This document shows, in pieces, positions 49,695-58,002 of a DNA stretch of 64,000 bases. Where the stretch lies: NCBI RefSeq assembly GCF_036607905.1, contig NZ_CP144555.1:4774001-4838000 (forward strand). Direction: 5' to 3'. Positions within the stretch are counted from its first letter, which is position 1, and every line of letters begins with the position of its first letter. The DNA comes from Streptomyces sp. SCSIO 75703 (GTDB lineage Bacteria > Actinomycetota > Actinomycetes > Streptomycetales > Streptomycetaceae). The translations under genes and the position numbers were made by a program. The notes under the pieces were generated by a model. It saw nothing but the letters and a program-made list of their open reading frames with translations. It ran no database searches and was not told the origin of the DNA.

Positions 49695-51427
49695 CAGGCA
49701 GCCTCCGCTTCCGTGAGCTGGGAGAGCACGATCTCCCGGTACGTCTCGTTCCCGGCCATCAGTTCGCGGTGCCGGCCGACACCGACCACCTGGCCCTCGT
49801 CCAGCACGACGATCCGGTCGGCGTCCCGGATCGTCGCCACCCGCTGCGCCACGATCACCACGGTCGCCTCGGCCGTCTCCCGGGACAGCTCGGCGCGCAA
49901 CGCCGCGTCCGTCGCGTAGTCCAGTGCGGAGAAGGAGTCGTCGAAGAGGTAGATCTCCGGACGCTGCACCAGCGTCCGGGCGATGGCGAGCCGCTGCCGC
50001 TGGCCGCCGGAGACGTTGGTGCCGCCCTGCGCGATGGGCGCGTCCAGCCCGCCCTCCAGCCGCTCGACGAACCCCTTGGCCTGCGCCACCTCCAGCGCCC
50101 GCCACAGCTCCTCGTCACCGGCGTCCGGGTTGCCGTAGCGCAGGTTCGTCGCCACCGTGCCGGCGAACAGGTACGGCTTCTGCGGCACCAGGCCCACGGT
50201 GCGGGCCAGCAGCGCCGGGTCGAGGCGGCGTACGTCCACCCCGTCGACCAGCACCTCGCCCTCGGTCGCGTCGAAGAGCCGGGGCACCAGGGAGAGCAGC
50301 GTGGTCTTGCCGCTGCCGGTCGACCCGATGACGGCGGTCGTCTCGCCGGGCCGCGCCACCAGGCCGACGCCGCGCAGCACGGGCTCCTCGGCGCCGGGGT
50401 AGCGGAAGCCCGCGCCCCGCAGCTCCAGGCGGCCCCGCCGGTGCAGTACGGTGACGGGCGCGGCCGGCGGCACCACACTGCTCCCGGTGTCCAGGACCTC
50501 CTGGATGCGCTCGGCGCACACCTCGGCGCGCGGCACCATCATGAACATGAAGGTGGCCATCATCACGGACATGACGATCTGCATCAGGTAGGCGAGGAAG
50601 GCGGTCAGGTCGCCGATCTGCATGCCGCCGCTGTCGATGCGGTGCGCGCCGAACCAGACCACCGCGATCGACGACAGGTTCACCACCGTCATGACCACCG
50701 GGAACATCAGCGCCAGCAGGTTGCCGGTGCCGAGCGCCACGTCCGTCAGCTCCGTGTTGGCCTTGCGGAAGCGCCGCTCCTCGTACGTGTCCCGGACGAA
50801 GGCCCGGATCACGCGGTTGCCGGTGATCTGCTCGCGCAGCACCCGGTTCACCGTGTCGAGGCGCTCCTGCATCGAGCGGAACAGCGGGCGCAGCCGCCGC
50901 ACGATCAGCGTCACGCTGACCGCGAGCACCGGGATCACTCCGAGCAGCACCCCGGACAGCGGCACGTCCAGGCCGAGCGCCAGCACCACACCGCCGACGC
51001 ACATGATCGGCGCCGACACCATCAGGGTGAACGTCATCAGGGCCAGCATCTGGACCTGCTGCACGTCGTTGGTGGTCCGCGTGATCAGCGAGGGCGCCCC
51101 GAAGTGGCCCACCTCGCGCGCGGAGAAGGACTGCACCCGGTCGAAGACGGCTCCCCGTACGTCCCGGCCGAGCGCCGCGGCGGTGCGGGCACCGAAGTAC
51201 ACGGCGCCGATGTTGCACACCACCTGGGCGAGCGAGATGGCGATCATCACGGCGCCGAAACCCATGATGTAGCCGGTGTCGCCCTGGACGACACCGTTGT
51301 CGATGATGTCCGCGTTCAGGGTGGGCAGGTAGAGGGTGGCGCAGGTCTGGAGGAACTGGAGCGCCACCACCAGGGCGATGGGTTTCTTGTAGGGCCTCAG
51401 ATGGGCCCGCAGCAATCGTATGAGCAC
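49694..51427 (-). CDS. ABC exporter half-transporter, subunit A
   Basis: A 577-residue half-transporter with six membrane segments and a C-terminal ATPase: Walker A GSTGSGKTT, signature VSGGQRQRLAIART, Walker B IYLFDDSFSALD. The residue after Walker B is Asp instead of the catalytic Glu, so this subunit carries the degenerate half of one ATP site while its partner has the altered signature, the asymmetry known from heterodimeric ABC exporters. First gene of the pair, starting with GTG 51427. The pair is conserved next to hrdD in Streptomyces as I recall. Confidence 0.9.
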   Translation of the reverse strand: MLIRLLRAHLRPYKKPIALVVALQFLQTCATLYLPTLNADIIDNGVVQGDTGYIMGFGAVMIAISLAQVVCNIGAVYFGARTAAALGRDVRGAVFDRVQSFSAREVGHFGAPSLITRTTNDVQQVQMLALMTFTLMVSAPIMCVGGVVLALGLDVPLSGVLLGVIPVLAVSVTLIVRRLRPLFRSMQERLDTVNRVLREQITGNRVIRAFVRDTYEERRFRKANTELTDVALGTGNLLALMFPVVMTVVNLSSIAVVWFGAHRIDSGGMQIGDLTAFLAYLMQIVMSVMMATFMFMMVPRAEVCAERIQEVLDTGSSVVPPAAPVTVLHRRGRLELRGAGFRYPGAEEPVLRGVGLVARPGETTAVIGSTGSGKTTLLSLVPRLFDATEGEVLVDGVDVRRLDPALLARTVGLVPQKPYLFAGTVATNLRYGNPDAGDEELWRALEVAQAKGFVERLEGGLDAPIAQGGTNVSGGQRQRLAIARTLVQRPEIYLFDDSFSALDYATDAALRAELSRETAEATVVIVAQRVATIRDADRIVVLDEGQVVGVGRHRELMAGNETYREIVLSQLTEAEAA

Positions 51428-51628
51428 GCTGGGTCTCTCGGAGTCGGCGACGGGGCGAGTGGTTGCCCCTGGCCCCTATCGTCGAACACTCCACCCGCGT
51501 TACCTCAACCGGTTTTCCGGCGGCGCGGACGGCCTTCGGGGGCGCGCACGGTCTCCGGGGAGCCCCGCGCGCCCCGGCCCCGGGCGGGCCGCCCCCGGTC
51601 CCGGGCGGGCCGCCCCCGGTCCCCGCGC

Positions 51629-53080
51629 CTACGCGCGCAGGGCCCCCGGGTGGGTCTGCTCGCGCACCGACACGTACTGCTGGCGCACCGCCTGGCCGAC
51701 CGCCAGGTTCTCGCCCGGCTCCAGCACCTGGGCGACCGGGCCCTGCCAGACCGGGGGAGTACGGGGGTCCAGCGTGCCCTGCGAGGCGCCGAGCGCCCAA
51801 GCCGCCTGCCGGGCGGCGCCGATCGCCGCGTAGTCGGCCGGCTGCGGGACGACGACCTGCGTGCCGAAGAGCGCGGGCGCCACCTCCTGGACCGCCGGCA
51901 GCTCGGCCGCCGCGCCCAGCAGGAAGACCCGCCGCACGTCCACGCCCCGCGCCCGCAGCACGTCCAGCGCGTCCGCCAGGCCGCACAGCATCCCCTCGAA
52001 CGAGGCCCGCGCCAGGTGCTCCGGCTTCATCGACTCGCGCCGCAGACCGGCCAGGGTGCCGGCGGTGTGCGGCAGGTTCGGTGTCCGCTCGCCCTCCAGG
52101 TAGGGGAGCAGGACGAGCCCGTGCGAACCCGGCGTCGACTTCATCGCCAGGCCGGACAGGGACTCCAGGTCCGGCACGCCGAGCAGTTCGGCGGCGCCGC
52201 GCAGGGCCCGTACGGCGTTGAGGGTGGTGACGACGGGCAGGTGCATGCCGGTCGCGTCGGCCAGGGCCGTGATCATCCCGGACTGGTCGGCGAGCGGTTC
52301 GGAGTGGACCGCCATCACCGATCCGGAGGCGCCCAGCGAGACGACCGCGTCGCCGAGGCCGATGCCGAGCCCGAAGGCGGCGGCCATGGTCTCGCCGGTG
52401 CCGGCCGAGATCAGCAGCCCCTCCGGGGTGGTGCCGGCCGCGTCGGCGGGCCCGATCACCTCGGGCAGGACGACCTGCCGGCCGAGGGCCAGCTCGACCA
52501 GGTCGGGCCGGTAGCCGCCGGTCGCCGCCGACCAGTAGCCGGTGCCCGAGGCGCCGCCCCGGTCGGTGGTGCGGCGCGGCGGACGGCCGAGCAGTTGCCA
52601 GACCAGCCAGTCGTGCGCCTGGAGCACGCCCGCGGTGCGCGCGGCGGACTCGGGCTCGCTGCGGGCCAGCCAGCGCAGCTTGGTCACGGCCTGGGCGGCC
52701 TGCGGCACGCTGCCCACGGACTGCGCCCACGCCTCGCGCCCGCCGAAGGCGTCGATCAGGTCGGCCGCGGCCACCTGCGCCCGTTTGTCACCGCCGACCA
52801 TCGCCGGGCGCACCGTGTTGCCCTGCGCGTCCAGCGGCACGACCGCGTTGGCCTGTGCCGAGACCCCGATGGCCTGCACGCCCTCCAGCAGGCCGCCGCC
52901 GGCCGCCTCGCCGAGCGACAGGAGCCACGCCTGCGGGTCGACGTCGGAGGGGCGGCCGCCCTCGGGGCTCTCCACGGGATGCGGAGCGTATCCCTGCCGC
53001 AGCACGGCACCGGTGTCCGCATCACAGACGACGATACGAGTGAAATCGGGCGAACTGTCCAACCCGGCGACTATCCCCAT
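51629..53080 (-). CDS. xylB: FGGY family carbohydrate kinase (xylulokinase-like)
   Basis: A 483-residue sugar kinase of the ASKHA fold. VAGLDSSPDFTRIVVCDADTG is the phosphate-1 motif, GGDKRA the substrate region, and VSLGASGSVMAV with the later LLGAAAELPAVQEVAPALFG the adenosine motif. It phosphorylates a sugar such as D-xylulose with ATP. The common DxST start (DIGTQS) is here DSSPDF, and the Asp that acts as general base is hard to place by eye, so substrate specificity is uncertain. No xylose isomerase or transporter gene is adjacent. The 200 bases upstream of the ABC gene and downstream of this gene hold only low-complexity sequence. Confidence 0.8.
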   Translation of the reverse strand: MGIVAGLDSSPDFTRIVVCDADTGAVLRQGYAPHPVESPEGGRPSDVDPQAWLLSLGEAAGGGLLEGVQAIGVSAQANAVVPLDAQGNTVRPAMVGGDKRAQVAAADLIDAFGGREAWAQSVGSVPQAAQAVTKLRWLARSEPESAARTAGVLQAHDWLVWQLLGRPPRRTTDRGGASGTGYWSAATGGYRPDLVELALGRQVVLPEVIGPADAAGTTPEGLLISAGTGETMAAAFGLGIGLGDAVVSLGASGSVMAVHSEPLADQSGMITALADATGMHLPVVTTLNAVRALRGAAELLGVPDLESLSGLAMKSTPGSHGLVLLPYLEGERTPNLPHTAGTLAGLRRESMKPEHLARASFEGMLCGLADALDVLRARGVDVRRVFLLGAAAELPAVQEVAPALFGTQVVVPQPADYAAIGAARQAAWALGASQGTLDPRTPPVWQGPVAQVLEPGENLAVGQAVRQQYVSVREQTHPGALRA

Positions 53081-53134
53081 GACCGAAATTCTGCCGTACG
53101 GCGAGAGATGCCGTACCCCATGGGGGCGGACGCC

Positions 53135-53440
53135 TCAGGTGGTGCTGCTGCCCCAGTCGTCGCGGCCCGCGCCGTGCGCGTTGCGTTCGCGCAGGGAACG
53201 CACCCGCTGGGCGACGGAATCGGGCATCCGTTCGCCGACCCGGTCGCTCACCGCGTGGTACGCCCGGTCCGCGAAGTGGCGGCCCTGCTGCGCCGCCGAC
53301 TCGGCGGTGTTGCGGACCGCCGGGTTCTGTGCGACCTGCCGGGCGGACTTCCTGAGCTGTTCGTAACGCTCCCGCCCGGCCTTCGTGCCCAGCACGTAGC
53401 CGACGGCGAGCCCCACGACGAACGTGAGCCGGTAACGCAT
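53135..53440 (-). CDS. YtxH-like small membrane protein
   Basis: A 101-residue protein with one N-terminal membrane segment (RLTFVVGLAVGYVLGTKAGR, 3-22, with the GYxxGxKAGRERYEQ motif seen in YtxH-like proteins) and a charged helical tail rich in Arg, Ala and Gln. The gene family is linked to general stress in Firmicutes; the role here is unknown. ATG 53440 has AAGGG at a good distance; the GTG three codons earlier does not. Confidence 0.8.
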   Translation of the reverse strand: MRYRLTFVVGLAVGYVLGTKAGRERYEQLRKSARQVAQNPAVRNTAESAAQQGRHFADRAYHAVSDRVGERMPDSVAQRVRSLRERNAHGAGRDDWGSSTT

Positions 53441-53588
53441 GGTGGCCACCCTTCCCTTGCGTGGTTCCTCGGCGCGGGGGGAACCGATTGGCGGAGCACC
53501 CCCCTGCTTGCGCTAATGTATGTGTCGCAGCGAACGCGCGCCCTCTGGCGGTTACCCAGGCGGGTGCGTTCGATGCGAGACGAGGCAT

Positions 53589-53661
53589 TCCTCCGTAGCT
53601 CAATTGGCAGAGCAGCCGGCTGTTAACCGGCAGGTTACTGGTTCGAGTCCAGTCGGGGGAG
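53589..53661 (+). tRNA. tRNA-Asn (GTT)
   Basis: A 73-base cloverleaf. Acceptor TCCTCCG pairs with CGGGGGA (one T-G pair), D-loop AGCTCAATTGGCAGAGC, anticodon stem CCGGC / GCCGG around TGTTAAC with anticodon GTT, T-arm TACTGGTTCGAGTCCAGT, discriminator G. CCA is not encoded. Confidence 0.95.
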
Positions 53662-53666
53662 CTCGG

Positions 53667-53739
53667 TCCTCCGTAGCTCAATTGGCAGAGCAGCCGGCTG
53701 TTAACCGGCAGGTTACTGGTTCGAGTCCAGTCGGGGGAG
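53667..53739 (+). tRNA. tRNA-Asn (GTT), second identical copy
   Basis: Identical in sequence to the tRNA at 53589, separated by only five bases (CTCGG), and followed by a hairpin with a T-run, so both are probably cut from one precursor. Confidence 0.95.
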
Positions 53740-53749
53740 CAGGAGAACG

Positions 53750-53773
53750 AGGACCCCGCCAGGGGTCCTTTTT
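53750..53773 (+). terminator. Terminator of the tRNA-Asn pair
   Basis: AGGACCCC (53750-53757) pairs with GGGGTCCT (53762-53769), followed by TTTT. A canonical intrinsic terminator. Confidence 0.88.
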
Positions 53774-53949
53774 CCTGTGCGCCCCGCCTGTTCCCCAGGC
53801 GGTTTTCCCCCATCGGGAACCGCGGGGCGCGCGGCGGAGTCCTCATGGTCGTGAACGCGCCGGACGGGCCGACCATTCGAGGCAGGAGATCGTATGAGCG
53901 GCTATGCTGCGGCAGACGGCGCGCACACATGTACGCGACACGCCGCCAT

Positions 53950-54023
53950 GGGGCGGTAGCTCAGCCGGTTAGAGCAACGGACTCATAATCCGTCGGCCGT
54001 GGGTTCGAGTCCCACCCGCCCCA
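53950..54023 (+). tRNA. tRNA with CAT anticodon (Met, or Ile2)
   Basis: A 74-base cloverleaf: acceptor GGGGCGG / CCGCCCC, D-arm AGCTCAGCCGGTTAGAGC, anticodon stem ACGGA / TCCGT around CTCATAA (anticodon CAT), T-arm GTGGGTTCGAGTCCCAC, discriminator A. The first acceptor pair is closed, so it is not the initiator. Elongator tRNA-Met is most likely; an Ile2 tRNA whose C34 is changed to lysidine has the same anticodon and cannot be excluded by eye. Confidence 0.85.
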
Positions 54024-54137
54024 CCCTCGGCCCGTCGTCCCGGCCGCGTCCCCTCGCGGAACCGCGCGGGGACGGGGGCCGCCACCCCTCCGTGACAGGC
54101 CGGAAACGACCGGTCGGCCGCGTCGGCCTCCGGTGCC

Positions 54138-54497
54138 CTACGGGGTGTCGCGGGCGGCCTCGCGGCGCCGTCGCTTGCCCAGCGGAGCCTGGGAGAGGTC
54201 CTCCGCCTGGGACCGGAGGTTCTTGTGGCCGTAGCCGCGCTCCGTCAGCCAGGCCCTCGCGGCCTCCTCCGCCCGTTCGGACGCCTCCAGGATGTCCTCC
54301 TCTTCCTCCCCCGAGTCCAGGAAGCGGAAGGTGAAGGCGGAGCGCGCCGCGATGTCGTAACTGAGGTGCCCCTCACGGGTGAAGGCGGCGCGCAGGACGT
54401 CGTGTTCCGCGGCGTCGGCGAGGAGCGCGGCGCGCTGGTCGTCGTCGAGTCCGTCGAAGACGCCGCGTACGGTGACGCGGAAGGTGCGAGTGGTCAT
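54138..54497 (-). CDS. DUF6204 family protein
   Basis: A 119-residue protein with the pattern MTTRTFRVTVRGVFDGLDDD...AALLADAAEHDVLRAAFT, which I recall as the DUF6204 family of Actinobacteria. An N-terminal beta strand and helix are followed by an acidic stretch (DSGEEEEDILEASE, about 62-75) and a basic C-terminus (GKRRRREAARD). No catalytic motif seen. Single gene next to the tRNA. Confidence 0.75.
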   Translation of the reverse strand: MTTRTFRVTVRGVFDGLDDDQRAALLADAAEHDVLRAAFTREGHLSYDIAARSAFTFRFLDSGEEEEDILEASERAEEAARAWLTERGYGHKNLRSQAEDLSQAPLGKRRRREAARDTP

Positions 54498-54718
54498 GCC
54501 CCGACCCTAGCCAGCGGTCCGGGCCGGGTCACCGGGGTTTCCCGGGGCCCTTCGCGCTTCCCGCTTCCCGCTTGCCGTTTCCCGTCTCCCGTTTCGCGCT
54601 TCCCTGTGGACGGCCGGCACGGGCGCCACCGGGGCGACCGTTCGCGGCCACGGGCCCGGCGGCGGCTTTCCCCGGGGAAGGGCGGGTACTCGGGGCGGGT
54701 GCGTGAGGAGGCAGGCAG

Positions 54719-54886
54719 ATGAGTGACTTCACCCCCACTCCGTCGCAGGCCGAGGGCGAGCGCGACGACGAGCAGGACAGCGGGCGGCTGAGCCCGGTAC
54801 ACCCCACTCCGTCGCAGGCGGAGGGCGAGCGCGAGCAGACGCCCGCCGAGGAGGGGCGGGAGGGGGACGACCCGCACCGCGGCTGA
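54719..54886 (+). CDS. Small acidic protein with duplicated TPSQAEGER motif
   Basis: A 55-residue hydrophilic protein, below the size most gene finders report with confidence. ATG 54719 follows GAGGAGGCAGGCAG. The sequence MSDFTPTPSQAEGERD is followed by a second copy, HPTPSQAEGEREQTP, so the block TPSQAEGER occurs twice (residues 7-15 and 33-41); the DNA of the two copies is nearly identical. No Cys, no membrane segment, highly charged, probably disordered. Function unknown. It is convergent with the sensor kinase gene. Confidence 0.65.
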   Translation: MSDFTPTPSQAEGERDDEQDSGRLSPVHPTPSQAEGEREQTPAEEGREGDDPHRG

Positions 54887-54925
54887 GCCGCGCCGGCCCC
54901 GCGGGTGACCGTCGGCGCCCCCGCG

Positions 54926-56332
54926 TCAGAGCGGGGAGCACCAGAGGGTCGTCGTGCCGGGGCCGGCGTCGTCGCGGACGGTGAGGCGGACACCGTCCCG
55001 GTCGTCGGGCAGGGGCGTCGTCACGTCGACGGCGACCTCGACGCGGGTGACGCCCTCGCGGCCGGCCGCGTCGGCCAGCGCCTCGCGCAGCGCCGTGAGC
55101 AGGCGGTCGGCGACCGGGTCCGGGACGCGGTGGTCGACGGCGCCGGTGAAGCGCGCGGACACCGGGAAGCCGAGCCGCGCGGCGGCGCCCTCCGTCTCGC
55201 GCAGCACCCTGCCGCGCAGTCCCGTCGGCGGGCCGGCCGGTGGCTGCTGGAGGGCGAAGATCGCGGTGCGTACCTCCTGGACCGTGGAGCGCAGTTCCTC
55301 CACGGCCCGCCCGAGCACGTCGCCGATGGCGCCCGCGCCGGGCCGGCGCTGCGTGGACTCCAGCATCATGCCGGTGGCGAAGAGCCGCTGCACCACCAGG
55401 TCGTGCAGGTCGCGGGCGATGCGGTCGCGGTCCTCGTAGACGGCGAGGCGTTCCCGGCCGTGCCGGGCGTCGGCGAGGACCAGGGCGAGGGCGGCCTGGG
55501 AGGCGAACTGGGTGGCGAGCAGCCGTTCCGTCTCGGTGTAGGCGCGGTCGCCGCGGCGGCGCGGCAGCGCGAGGGTGCCGATCAGCCGTCCGCCCGCCTG
55601 GAGCGGCAGCATCATGCTGGGCCCGAACCGGTGCCGCACGTGCGTCGTCATCCGGGGGTCGGTCGCCGAGTCGTCGATGAAGACCGGCTCCCCGCCCAGG
55701 AGCAGGCGCAGGACGGGGCTGCCGGGCGCGATCGTGGCGCCGACGATGCCGTCGGGGTCGTCCGGCGCCGCCGCGGTCACGATCTCCATGCCGCCCTCCG
55801 GGGTCGGCTGGAGGATGACGCCCGCCGCGGCGTCGGCGAGGAGGCGGGCGCGTTCGGCGACGGTCGTCAGGGCGTCGCCGGCGTTCTGGCGGGTGAGCAG
55901 GGCCGTGGTGACGGCGGCGGCGCCCTCGATCCAGCGTTCGCGCTGCCGGGCCGCCTCGTAGAGCCGGGCGTTGCCGATCGCGATGCCGGCCCGCACCGCG
56001 AGGAACCGCAGGACCTGTTCGTCCTCGACGGTGAACGGGCCGCCGCCGGGCCGGCCGGTCAGGTGCAGGGCGCCGAACGGTTCGCCGTTCACGTCGATCG
56101 GCACCCGCAGCCGGTGGCCCGGCCCGGGTGCGCCGTCCGGGCCCCGCGCGCGGATCCCGGCCAGGCCGTCCCGCGCCGGGTCGGCGGTGGTCAGGGCGGC
56201 GTGCGCGGCGCCGGTCAGTTCGACGGCGCCGTCCACGATGTGCTGGAGGGTGCCCCGCAGGTCGAGGTCGGCGCCCACGTCGAGGACGGTTTCGAGGAGT
56301 CGGGTGGGCCGGGGAGCGGCCTGGCCGGTCAT
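54926..56332 (-). CDS. GAF-domain sensor histidine kinase with degenerate ATPase domain
   Basis: A 468-residue cytoplasmic protein of the DevS/NarL-type kinase group. Two GAF domains (about 12-125 and 140-290) precede a HisKA_3 dimerisation helix with the phospho-acceptor candidate His310 in RIARDLHDLVVQRLFATGMM. The HATPase domain looks damaged: where the N-box should read HEALxNxxxHA it is LREALADAAGRE without the Asn, and the D/G-box is reduced to VRDDAGPG followed at once by the C-terminus TTTLWCSPL. ATP binding is therefore doubtful. It is encoded 21 bases after the mbl gene on the same strand, as in S. coelicolor (SCO2452 after SCO2451). No response regulator gene is adjacent. Confidence 0.82.
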   Translation of the reverse strand: MTGQAAPRPTRLLETVLDVGADLDLRGTLQHIVDGAVELTGAAHAALTTADPARDGLAGIRARGPDGAPGPGHRLRVPIDVNGEPFGALHLTGRPGGGPFTVEDEQVLRFLAVRAGIAIGNARLYEAARQRERWIEGAAAVTTALLTRQNAGDALTTVAERARLLADAAAGVILQPTPEGGMEIVTAAAPDDPDGIVGATIAPGSPVLRLLLGGEPVFIDDSATDPRMTTHVRHRFGPSMMLPLQAGGRLIGTLALPRRRGDRAYTETERLLATQFASQAALALVLADARHGRERLAVYEDRDRIARDLHDLVVQRLFATGMMLESTQRRPGAGAIGDVLGRAVEELRSTVQEVRTAIFALQQPPAGPPTGLRGRVLRETEGAAARLGFPVSARFTGAVDHRVPDPVADRLLTALREALADAAGREGVTRVEVAVDVTTPLPDDRDGVRLTVRDDAGPGTTTLWCSPL

Positions 56333-56353
56333 GGAGACGGTGTCCTCGGCGGC

Positions 56354-57388
56354 TCAGGACAGCGGGTCCAGCACCAGCGGCTCGACCAGTCCCTCCAGCA
56401 TCGTGCCGAGGCCCTGCACGGCGCACACGCCGGGCCGTTCCGCGATGGTCACCGGCATGCCGGTCGCCTGACGCAGCATCTGGTCGAAGCCGGGGAGCAG
56501 CGCGCTGCCGCCGACCATCATGATCCCGCGGTCGGCGAGGTCGGCGACCAGATCGGGCGGGCAGTCCCGGAGCACCTTGCCGATGCCGTCGAGCACGGCG
56601 GTCAGCGGCGTCTGGATGGCGGCGCGCACGGCCTCCGTGTCGACCCGGACGCTGCGGGCCAGCCCGGTCGCCACGTCCCGGCCGTGGATCTCGGCCGACA
56701 GCGGTCCCCGCGCGGTCAGGCCGGTGCCGGACAGGGCGACCTGGAGGGGGCGCACCGACTGGCTGGGCAGCATGAGCTGGTGCTGGTGGCGCAGGTGCTG
56801 CACGATCGCGTGGTCCACGGCCTCGCCGCCGACCGGGATGCGCTCGGCGGTCACGATCGAGCCGAGGGAGAGCACCGCGACCTGCGTGGCGTGCGCGCCG
56901 CACACCATGATCATGGTGGCCTCGGGTCGCTCCACGGGCAGTCCGCAGCCGACGGCGGCGGCGATGAGCGTGTCCACGAGTTCCACCCGGCGGGCGCCCA
57001 GCCCGACCAGGGTCTCGATGGCGGCGCGCTGGGCGAGGGGGTCGGCGTCGTGCGGGGTGCAGGCGGCGGCGCGCAGCCGGGGCTTGCGGCGCAGGGTGCG
57101 GCGCACCTTGTCGCCGAGCAGGTGGCGGAGCATGCGCTGGGCCATCTCGATGTCGACGACCGTGCCGCCGGAGACCGGGCGCACGACGCGGATGTAACCG
57201 GGGGTGCGGCCGGTCATCCGCTCGGCCAGTTCGCCGACGGCGATGAGCGCGCCGGTGCGGGTGTTGACCGCGGCGGCGGAGGGCTCGTCGACGACGAGGC
57301 CCTCGCCCTTGACGTAGACACGGGTGCGGGCCGCCCCGAGGTCGACGGCGAAGTGGCAGCGGCGGAGCTGCTCCAGAGTGGCGGTCAT
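56354..57388 (-). CDS. mbl: MreB-like protein
   Basis: A 344-residue actin-fold protein. Phosphate-1 loop FAVDLGAARTRVYVKG (13-28), connect-1 region GELAERMTGRTPGYI, phosphate-2 region ATMIMVCGAHATQVAVLSLG, and adenosine motif GIMMVGGSALLPGFDQML. The phosphate loop Asp-Leu-Gly is intact. It is clearly more divergent from MreB than usual, which fits Mbl of S. coelicolor (SCO2451), a protein that contributes to spore wall integrity rather than vegetative shape. It heads a two-gene unit with the GAF kinase-like gene. ATG 57388 behind GGGAGGAC. Confidence 0.88.
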   Translation of the reverse strand: MTATLEQLRRCHFAVDLGAARTRVYVKGEGLVVDEPSAAAVNTRTGALIAVGELAERMTGRTPGYIRVVRPVSGGTVVDIEMAQRMLRHLLGDKVRRTLRRKPRLRAAACTPHDADPLAQRAAIETLVGLGARRVELVDTLIAAAVGCGLPVERPEATMIMVCGAHATQVAVLSLGSIVTAERIPVGGEAVDHAIVQHLRHQHQLMLPSQSVRPLQVALSGTGLTARGPLSAEIHGRDVATGLARSVRVDTEAVRAAIQTPLTAVLDGIGKVLRDCPPDLVADLADRGIMMVGGSALLPGFDQMLRQATGMPVTIAERPGVCAVQGLGTMLEGLVEPLVLDPLS

Positions 57389-57599
57389 GACGGGTCCTCC
57401 CGAGAGCGCATACCGTGCGGGGCCGCCGGATGGCGGCCCTGTCAGGCATCGTGCGCGGGCGCGGGGGCCGCCGCCTTCCGGGAGGGGCCGGGCGGGGGAC
57501 CGCCGAACGGGGGCCCCGCGGCGTGTCGTGGGCGTACGGGGCCGGGGGTGTCCGCCGGGGCGGGGTGGGGGCGTGCGCGGGCGGGTGCGGACAGACGGA

Positions 57600-57635
57600 C
57601 GGCGCCGCCTCCCTGGGACGGGGAGACGGCGCCGC
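57600..57635 (-). terminator. Terminator after the 19-residue peptide gene
   Basis: CGGCGCCGCCTCCC (57600-57613) pairs with GGGAGACGGCGCCG (57621-57634) with one wobble. It lies 16 bases downstream of the minus-strand stop of the small peptide frame. Confidence 0.65.
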
Positions 57636-57650
57636 GGGTTCTTCTGACCG

Positions 57651-57710
57651 TCAGACCAGCCAGCCGACGAAGTGGATGAGGCCGGCGAGGATGTCGGTGA
57701 GAAGGTTCAT
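57651..57710 (-). CDS. 19-residue hydrophobic peptide
   Basis: A frame of 19 codons encoding MNLLTDILAGLIHFVGWLV, ending in TGA. It is preceded by AAGGAG at 57721-57726, ten bases before the ATG, and followed by a hairpin terminator, so it looks like a complete tiny transcription unit. The peptide could form a single amphipathic or membrane helix with a Thr-Asp near the start, one His and one Trp. Third-position G+C is high (14 of 19 codons end in G or C or are ATG), as in real Streptomyces genes. Small membrane peptide, toxin-like peptide or signalling peptide are possible; no function is claimed. Confidence 0.65.
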   Translation of the reverse strand: MNLLTDILAGLIHFVGWLV

Positions 57711-57838
57711 GATCGTGTTACTCCTTGCGTGATGCATGTGTGGGACCGCGCTCAACTACGGTCTGCAGCCCGTCGCTTGCGCACCGTAAGTATCGCGCGT
57801 CGCGGTGGGCTCATGCGACGCCTGAGGCAACGATCACC

Positions 57839-57852
57839 TGTTCCAGGGAACA
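57839..57852. promoter_or_regulatory. Palindrome TGTTCC-AG-GGAACA
   Basis: A perfect 6-2-6 inverted repeat about 130 bases upstream of the small peptide gene and about 150 bases downstream of matB. Possible operator of the peptide gene; no regulator can be named. Confidence 0.45.
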
Positions 57853-58002
57853 ACTGAGCGTGTGTTCGGGCTCCTTGTCGGGAACCGTCGCGCCCCCACC
57901 CGCCGCGCGCACGCTCCTCCGCGCGCCTCCACGCCCATCGTGACCGGCGTACTCGGCCCCGAGCGCCCCCCCACGGCCGCGCCTCCCCGCGCCGCTCGGC
58001 GC

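Noticed and set aside
53520..53897. 125-codon frame with repeated SSVAQLAEQPAVNRQVTGSS
   Set aside because: This is the translation of the two tandem tRNA-Asn genes, a well-known false protein.
54950..57680. Frames over 900 codons on both strands across the kinase and mbl region
   Set aside because: Overlap the well-supported GAF kinase-like and MreB-like genes and have no family signal.
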